In this document: positions 6,805 through 10,398 of the stretch, in pieces
Numbering within the stretch: position 1 is the stretch's first letter
Layout: each line of letters starts with the position of its first letter
From: Candidatus Jorgensenbacteria bacterium
GTDB taxonomy: Bacteria > Patescibacteriota > Minisyncoccia > UBA6257 > GWB1-50-10
Reading direction: 5' to 3'
Length of the DNA stretch: 10,398 nt
NCBI GenBank assembly: GCA_016234345.1
Contig: JACRFG010000050.1
Span: forward strand, 1-10,398
Made by a program: the position numbers and the translations under genes
Notes under the pieces: model-generated
Told to the model about the DNA's origin: nothing
Seen by the model: only the letters and a program-made list of their open reading frames with translations
Database searches by the model: none

Positions 6805-6831
6805 ATCTAACGATCGTTAGATTTGTACATA
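6796..6831. repeat. Perfect 36-bp palindrome (candidate operator or hairpin)
   Basis: The left half, TATGTACAAATCTAACGA, is the exact reverse complement of the right half, with centre CGATCG at 6811-6816. The symmetry breaks at 6795/6832. It covers the apparent TTG start (6802-6804) of the nuclease gene and begins where the transcript from the candidate promoter at 6839-6868 would start. As DNA it could bind a dimeric repressor; as RNA it could fold into a ~16-bp hairpin that hides the start codon. It is not a terminator, as no T-tract follows. Confidence 0.95.
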
Positions 6832-6838
6832 ATAAAAT

Positions 6839-6868
6839 TCTATATTCATCGGACTAAATTTGTTTGAA
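6839..6868 (-). promoter_or_regulatory. Candidate promoter for the nuclease gene
   Basis: On the minus strand, TTCAAA (6863-6868; 4 of 6 matches to the -35), an 18-nt spacer and TATAGA (6839-6844). The predicted transcript would begin at about 6832, right at the edge of the 36-bp palindrome. Confidence 0.35.
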
Positions 6869-6875
6869 TTAAATT

Positions 6876-6903
6876 AAAAAGGACCATGAATCAGGTCCTT
6901 TTT
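6876..6903 (-). terminator. Intrinsic terminator after the Cys-rich gene
   Basis: A 10-bp perfect stem pairs AAAAAGGACC with GGTCCTTTTT around an 8-nt loop. On the minus strand the tail is TTTTTAATTT, starting 9 nt after the stop of the Cys-rich gene. The arms are symmetric, so it could also work on the plus strand. It separates this gene from the nuclease unit. Confidence 0.85.
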
Positions 6904-6912
6904 TGGTAAAAA

Positions 6913-7302
6913 TTACTTTCTGGTATTCAATGCATACTGAGCATGCGGCTTACACAAGCCCGTATCGCAAATAGATTTATTGACATCATCTGGTGTAGAA
7001 AATGTACACACTGAACAGTCTTCTTCTCCGAGCGGGGATTCCAGAATTAACTGCATCGCGCGGCTATACTCTGCATCGGTAAGACCGGGATCGTCTAAAT
7101 TTTTCTCAAGAAGTAGCTGAAGTTCTGATTTATCCACTGGAGAACGTTTTCCGTCTTTCCCACAATTACATGTTCCGTCTTTACATTTCTCACATTTATC
7201 GCCTTCTACAACCGATTTCCCTGGATCAGAACATCTACACCCGCCTGTTCTTTGCCTACAACAAGGACATATCACATCATGATGACCAACGTGTCCGTTC
7301 AT
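6913..7302 (-). CDS. Cys-rich small protein, probable zinc binder, unknown function
   Basis: 129 residues with 13 cysteines and no family I recognise. The N-terminal part holds His4, His7, His8, then CPCC (12-15), CRC (22-24), CEKC (37-40) and CNC (45-47). A helical, acidic, Cys-free middle follows (about 57-94). The C-terminal part has Cys96-x2-Cys99, then Cys112-x4-Cys117-x2-His120. The paired CxxC and CxC groups point to two or three bound metal ions, most likely zinc. There is no signal peptide or membrane segment, so it is probably cytoplasmic. The ATG at 7302 has AAAGGAG 12 nt upstream, and an in-frame TAA lies just before it, so no earlier start is possible. It could act as an adaptor or nucleic-acid binder, but nothing in the sequence decides this. 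Confidence 0.75.
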   Translation of the reverse strand: MNGHVGHHDVICPCCRQRTGGCRCSDPGKSVVEGDKCEKCKDGTCNCGKDGKRSPVDKSELQLLLEKNLDDPGLTDAEYSRAMQLILESPLGEEDCSVCTFSTPDDVNKSICDTGLCKPHAQYALNTRK

Positions 7303-7365
7303 TCCAAATTAACGCTCCTTTCCTTTCTTTTGTTTATTATTTTTTTATAGAAACAAACTAAAAAC

Positions 7366-7394
7366 AGATTAGGTCATTGGCTACAAACTGTCAA
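7366..7394 (-). promoter_or_regulatory. Weak candidate promoter for the Cys-rich gene
   Basis: A perfect TTGACA (minus strand, 7389-7394), a 17-nt spacer and a poor -10, TAATCT (7366-7371). Because murC ends at 7409 without a visible terminator, read-through from murC is an alternative source of transcription. Confidence 0.35.
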
Positions 7395-7408
7395 AATTAT
7401 ATAACCGT

Positions 7409-8830
7409 TTATTCAAGTAATGAGTCAGTTAATTTGACAATATCTCCGGCGCCCATCATCACAATAACCGAATTTTCAAATCCTAACATTGGCTTAGTTA
7501 TAAGATTCCTTAAAAAAATAGGCAAACGACTGGGGTAGGGGAGATAACTAGTAATACTGTCTATATTTTTTTTCTTGTTCATCTTGTTAATATCTTTGGA
7601 TAATCTTTTAGACGTAAAATGATGATCCATCTTATCACGACCAACAACCCTATAAATAGGCAATAAAATAAGATTATCGGCTTCATCAAACGCTCGTATG
7701 AATTCTTTAAACAGTAGCCGCAAACGTTCAGCTTGGTGAGGTTGAAAAACACATATAATTTTATGGAAAGGATAGCGTTCACGAAGCCCTTGGAGTGTAG
7801 CCTTGATCTCTGTCGGATGATGCGCATAATCGTCATAAACATCAATTGCATATTTACCATTTACGGATCGAATTTTAAATTTACCACGATACTCAAGACG
7901 ACGCCAAGCACCATGATATTTTCTAAAAGCGGCAAGAATATACTTTTCTTGAATGCCGAACATTCGACAAAGATTATATACTCCTACTGCATTTGAAAAA
8001 TTATGTTGACCAGGAATCTGTAATGATTTTTTGATTTTCATAAATACTCCTCGCTCATCATAGGAAGTCGGAGCGTGATACCAAAAAACTCTGAGATTAT
8101 TTTTTTTAGCGATAAGGGCAATAGACGAACGAAGACTCCAAAGACCGGGATTGTCACGATTCACTACAAGAATGCCACCTCGCCTTATATTCATAATAAA
8201 CCGCAAAAATGTTTTTTTGATATTTACGAAATTTTTATAATAATCCAAATGTTCACGATCAACATTGGTTATAAGTGCCGCGTATGGTCGATAATTAAGA
8301 AATGCTGCTTTCCATTCATCGGCTTCAGCAATCAACCAATCACTTCGACCATTACGAAAATTGTTACCGCGGGCAATCTTGGACCTAAATTCACGAAGAC
8401 GGGTACCAATAATAACCGTCGGATCAAATCCGACCTTAATTAAAACCAATGCTGCCAAAGCAGTAGAAGTGCTCTTACCGTGAGCGCCGGCGATAGCCAC
8501 AGTTCTATAACGCCTAGTAAGTCCTCCTAAAACTTCGGGGTAGGAAAGCGTTTGAATACCCTTGCGTCTGGCCTCCAAAATCTCAGGGTTAGTATCGGAA
8601 ATGGCCTGATTATATACCACTAAACTCGTTTTGGGCCTTATATTGGCCTTTTTATGGCCTATTTTGACGTATAAACCGAGTTTCCTAAGCTCACGGATAA
8701 AACCACTATCAGCCATATCTGACCCAGAAATAGCCCAATTTTCGGCTAGGAACCACTGAGCCAAACTACTCATACCAATACCACCAATACCGATAAAATG
8801 CGCTATTTTCTTATTATATTTCTTTGACAT
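7409..8830 (-). CDS. murC: UDP-N-acetylmuramate--L-alanine ligase MurC
   Basis: A 473-residue cytoplasmic Mur ligase that adds L-alanine to UDP-MurNAc using ATP, the first step of the peptidoglycan stem peptide. The N-terminal UDP-sugar-binding domain starts HFIGIGGIGMSSLA (11-24). The ATPase domain has the P-loop GAHGKST (115-121; most MurC have GTHGKTT), EADEWKAAFL (169-178), TNVDREHLD (188-196) and GQHNFSNA (274-281). The C-terminal domain has RRLE (310-313), DDYAHHPTE (333-341), FQPHQ (362-366) and GAGDI (460-464). The length is normal for MurC, and all the motifs that separate it from the other Mur ligases are present. The start is the first ATG; no SD is visible, and a TATAGT (8850-8855) could serve as -10 with a ~13-nt leader. 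It transcribes divergently from the 71-residue gene. Confidence 0.93.
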   Translation of the reverse strand: MSKKYNKKIAHFIGIGGIGMSSLAQWFLAENWAISGSDMADSGFIRELRKLGLYVKIGHKKANIRPKTSLVVYNQAISDTNPEILEARRKGIQTLSYPEVLGGLTRRYRTVAIAGAHGKSTSTALAALVLIKVGFDPTVIIGTRLREFRSKIARGNNFRNGRSDWLIAEADEWKAAFLNYRPYAALITNVDREHLDYYKNFVNIKKTFLRFIMNIRRGGILVVNRDNPGLWSLRSSIALIAKKNNLRVFWYHAPTSYDERGVFMKIKKSLQIPGQHNFSNAVGVYNLCRMFGIQEKYILAAFRKYHGAWRRLEYRGKFKIRSVNGKYAIDVYDDYAHHPTEIKATLQGLRERYPFHKIICVFQPHQAERLRLLFKEFIRAFDEADNLILLPIYRVVGRDKMDHHFTSKRLSKDINKMNKKKNIDSITSYLPYPSRLPIFLRNLITKPMLGFENSVIVMMGAGDIVKLTDSLLE

Positions 8831-8842
8831 ATGAATACTGAT

Positions 8843-8871
8843 TGCTTAGACTATAGCCAGATTTTTATAAA
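8843..8871 (+). promoter_or_regulatory. Promoter for the 71-residue gene
   Basis: TTGCTT at 8843-8848, a 17-nt spacer and TATAAA at 8866-8871 (5 of 6). Transcription would begin near 8879. Its -35 lies next to the candidate minus-strand -10 of murC (8850-8855), so the two divergent promoters would overlap. Confidence 0.5.
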
Positions 8872-8902
8872 CTTTAATGAATGAATAAGGAGTAATAAGA
8901 GC

Positions 8903-9118
8903 ATGACCAAAAAGTGTTATGAACATCACACTTTACGGGCGCTTTCGTGTTCGGAGAACGGAGAATTGGGCGTTGATGAACAAGGATATCCCGAAGAACC
9001 CACCAAAAAACGTATTAAAGAATTCACGAGCGGAATTGGAGTACGACCATTCCTTCTAACCCAAATGCATGTAAAGCGTACCAAGCGAGGCGTTCGCATA
9101 ACTCAGAAGATATTATAA
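8903..9118 (+). CDS. 71-residue basic protein of unknown function
   Basis: A small protein, 71 residues, that I do not recognise. The sequence is charged and overall basic, especially the second half (PTKKRIKEF, then HVKRTKRGVRITQK near the end). Its two cysteines are at 5 and 16, next to His8-His9. There is no signal peptide and no membrane helix, so it is probably cytoplasmic; the Lys/Arg-rich tail suggests contact with nucleic acid (inference only). Its reality is supported by signals around it rather than by homology: a good SD, AAGGAG (8887-8892), 10 nt before the ATG, a reasonable promoter, and a strong terminator from 7 nt after the stop. It stands alone between two minus-strand units. 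Confidence 0.65.
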   Translation: MTKKCYEHHTLRALSCSENGELGVDEQGYPEEPTKKRIKEFTSGIGVRPFLLTQMHVKRTKRGVRITQKIL

Positions 9119-9124
9119 AGCATT

Positions 9125-9163
9125 AAGCCGGTAGAGGAGTAATAATTCTACCGGCTTTTTTCT
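9125..9163 (+). terminator. Strong intrinsic terminator
   Basis: An 11-bp perfect stem pairs AAGCCGGTAGA (9125-9135) with TCTACCGGCTT (9147-9157) around an 11-nt loop, followed by a run of T. On the minus strand only two T follow the stem, so it mainly serves the 71-residue gene. Confidence 0.92.
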
Positions 9164-9208
9164 TAATCTATCTGTCGCACAATATACCTTTTGCGTCATA
9201 TATATCTA

Positions 9209-9601
9209 TTATATCATCGAAACGCCGTCTTTTATAAGACGTATTATAAATTCAAATATCCAAACAAAAAAATTAGCGAATGCTCTAAGCACGCCTCTTA
9301 AATTAATTCCTGCTTTACTCTCCAACCAATTTTTGGATCGTTCCCACCATGTTTTTAAATCTGAGATCAAACGGTCTCGAGAAAAACCGGTCTGGTCCCC
9401 CGCCTCCGAATAAACCGTGTTTTTCGTAAACGAGGGTTCATTCACATGAATTTTAATTTTTTCCAATGTATTTAATAACTCGGAAACAGGTATGGGTAAA
9501 CCTATTTTTTCTATAGGAGAAGATTCTGCCAAACCAAACTTAGGTAAACCAAACACAAATATTCCCAAGCCTAAAAATATTAATAACTTAGCTATAAACA
9601 T
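9209..9601 (-). CDS. Small secreted or membrane protein, unknown function
   Basis: A 130-residue protein with no recognised family. Residues 1-25 look like a signal peptide or anchor: MFIAK, a hydrophobic stretch (LLIFLGLGIFVFGL) and a GLA cleavage-like site. The middle (about 26-100) is polar, with a Trp-rich helix (LKTWWERSKNWLESKAG, about 82-98). A second hydrophobic, amphipathic helix lies near the C-terminus (LRGVLRAFANFFVWIFEFII, 101-120), followed by Arg/Lys. It may cross the membrane at its end or lie along it. The start is 10 nt after the stop of the M23 peptidase gene with no SD, so the two are co-transcribed and possibly translationally coupled. That linkage suggests an envelope role, perhaps with the peptidase. 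Confidence 0.7.
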   Translation of the reverse strand: MFIAKLLIFLGLGIFVFGLPKFGLAESSPIEKIGLPIPVSELLNTLEKIKIHVNEPSFTKNTVYSEAGDQTGFSRDRLISDLKTWWERSKNWLESKAGINLRGVLRAFANFFVWIFEFIIRLIKDGVSMI

Positions 9602-9611
9602 AAAATAGATT

Positions 9612-10398
9612 CTACATAGCGTTAGTTACTGCGATCGGCAATGGAGGAAGATAATCTTTGATATCTATAGTAACTCCAATCGGCACAAAACCCTGGGCCG
9701 GAGGCACTCGCCGGAATTGTATACTCGGCGTCCAAAATAAACCCATATGCAGATGAGGTCCAAAGGTATAACCGCTATTTCCGGAATATCCTATAAGAGC
9801 GCCTCTCTGAACTGCGTCTCCTTTCTTAACAACGGTTCGAGAAAGATGGGCGTAAAGTGTACTTAAATTATTGTCGTGCTCAATCACTATGTAACGACCG
9901 TACTGATATCTATTCCAACGCGACACTCCTCTATCATTATTGTCGACTGTGACTATTTTACCGTCGAGCGCGGCAAAAATTGGCGTACCGACACGAGCTC
10001 TAAAATCGACACCGGTATGTATTTTCGTGCGATAAGCGCGTTCGGCGAACTTAGTCGGACCATAATACTGCGTAATTACCGGGTCAATCACAGGAAAATT
10101 AAATACACCTGGCCGTTTAATCGGCAAAAGACTCGGATCGAACGACGTCCTAAGTTGATCTTCAAATGTTTCGATAGTCTTACTTATTTCTTCTTGTTTC
10201 TTATCAAGATCGGCAACCTGCTGCTGATAGATTTTCTCTTGATTGTTTGTCTGAGACAAAAGCTTTTTCTTTTCCTCTTTTTGATCAACAACTATATCCT
10301 GACGATTTAAAAGAGAGCCCTGCTCAATTTCCCGTTCACGCTTTTTATTCTGTCCTTCAACTAATTTATCTTTAAATTCAGCTTGAAGTCCGCGAAGC
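9612..10398 (-). CDS. M23-family peptidoglycan endopeptidase with coiled coil (N-terminus missing)
   Basis: The frame stays open to the right edge, so the 5' end of the gene lies outside the window and the TTG at 10259 is not the start. About 261 residues are visible. First comes a Lys/Glu/Gln-rich heptad region (10398 to about 10140), with runs such as DQKEEKKKLL and DLDKKQEEISKTIETFE, indicating a coiled coil as in EnvC-like proteins. The M23 (LytM-type) zinc peptidase domain follows with all ligands present: HTGVD (10019-10005), YAH (near 9848) and GPHLH (about 9761-9747). Such enzymes cut peptide cross-links in peptidoglycan outside the membrane, often at division. The C-terminus is short and proline-rich (LPPLPI). 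It is co-transcribed with the small membrane protein downstream. Confidence 0.9.
   Translation of the reverse strand, partial: LRGLQAEFKDKLVEGQNKKREREIEQGSLLNRQDIVVDQKEEKKKLLSQTNNQEKIYQQQVADLDKKQEEISKTIETFEDQLRTSFDPSLLPIKRPGVFNFPVIDPVITQYYGPTKFAERAYRTKIHTGVDFRARVGTPIFAALDGKIVTVDNNDRGVSRWNRYQYGRYIVIEHDNNLSTLYAHLSRTVVKKGDAVQRGALIGYSGNSGYTFGPHLHMGLFWTPSIQFRRVPPAQGFVPIGVTIDIKDYLPPLPIAVTNAM

Noticed and set aside
8075..8443. 122-codon plus-strand open frame
   Set aside because: It is antisense to the ATPase domain of murC, with no start signals or recognisable motif.
9226..9241. CGTCTT/AAGACG hairpin as terminator of the small membrane-protein gene
   Set aside because: It is inside the coding region and lacks a T-tract on the minus strand.
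9876..10310. 144-codon plus-strand open frame
   Set aside because: It lies opposite the M23 peptidase gene, whose zinc ligands and coiled coil are plainly in the minus frame.
1..10398. TGA recoded as Gly (Gracilibacteria/Absconditabacteria code)
   Set aside because: No visible gene ends in TGA, but none needs an internal TGA read-through either, and all proteins end at expected places with standard decoding.

Overview
The window reads like chromosomal DNA from a Candidate Phyla Radiation / Patescibacteria bacterium (Parcubacteria-like); this is an inference from style, not from a marker gene. The grounds are short intergenic gaps, short divergent versions of core enzymes, several small secreted or membrane proteins without recognisable family, a tandem DUF5666-like secreted protein, a coiled-coil M23 peptidase, and mostly absent Shine-Dalgarno sites. 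Twelve of the 13 visible stops are TAA, one is TAG and none is TGA.

Layout. Plus strand, 1-5841: the 3' end of a YfiH/PgeF-family gene; then, from a promoter with a perfect TATAAT, a secreted three-repeat protein and a cytidylyltransferase-like enzyme; then a single-gene unit for a small membrane-anchored protein with a consensus promoter, strong SD and terminator; then a CYTH phosphatase/cyclase-like gene, a DgkA/UdpK-type lipid kinase and a PAP2 phosphatase, closely spaced and probably one operon; then a full-length divergent transketolase. A bidirectional terminator at 5846-5876 separates this from converging minus-strand genes. Minus strand, 8830-5929: murC, a 13-cysteine small protein, and a PD-(D/E)XK nuclease with a zinc-ribbon-like insert. 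A perfect 36-bp palindrome overlaps the nuclease's apparent start. Plus strand, 8903-9118: an isolated 71-residue gene with its own promoter, SD and terminator. Minus strand, 10398-9209: the 3' part of a coiled-coil M23 peptidase gene followed by a small secreted or membrane protein gene.

Working together: much of the window concerns the cell envelope. MurC makes UDP-MurNAc-L-Ala; DgkA/UdpK and PAP2 proteins typically handle undecaprenol and its phosphates; M23 enzymes cut peptidoglycan cross-links; and YfiH/PgeF has been tied to peptidoglycan precursor quality. The transketolase would serve pentose metabolism. The nuclease and the Cys-rich protein look like accessory genes set between core genes.

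The most notable items are the 36-bp palindrome at the nuclease start, the zinc-ribbon nuclease and the Cys-rich protein, the contrast between SD-led small unknown genes and SD-less enzyme genes, and two substitutions at normally conserved active-site positions of the DgkA-family kinase. No CRISPR array, tRNA, rRNA, transposon or integrase was seen. There is no gene-free stretch longer than 300 bases.
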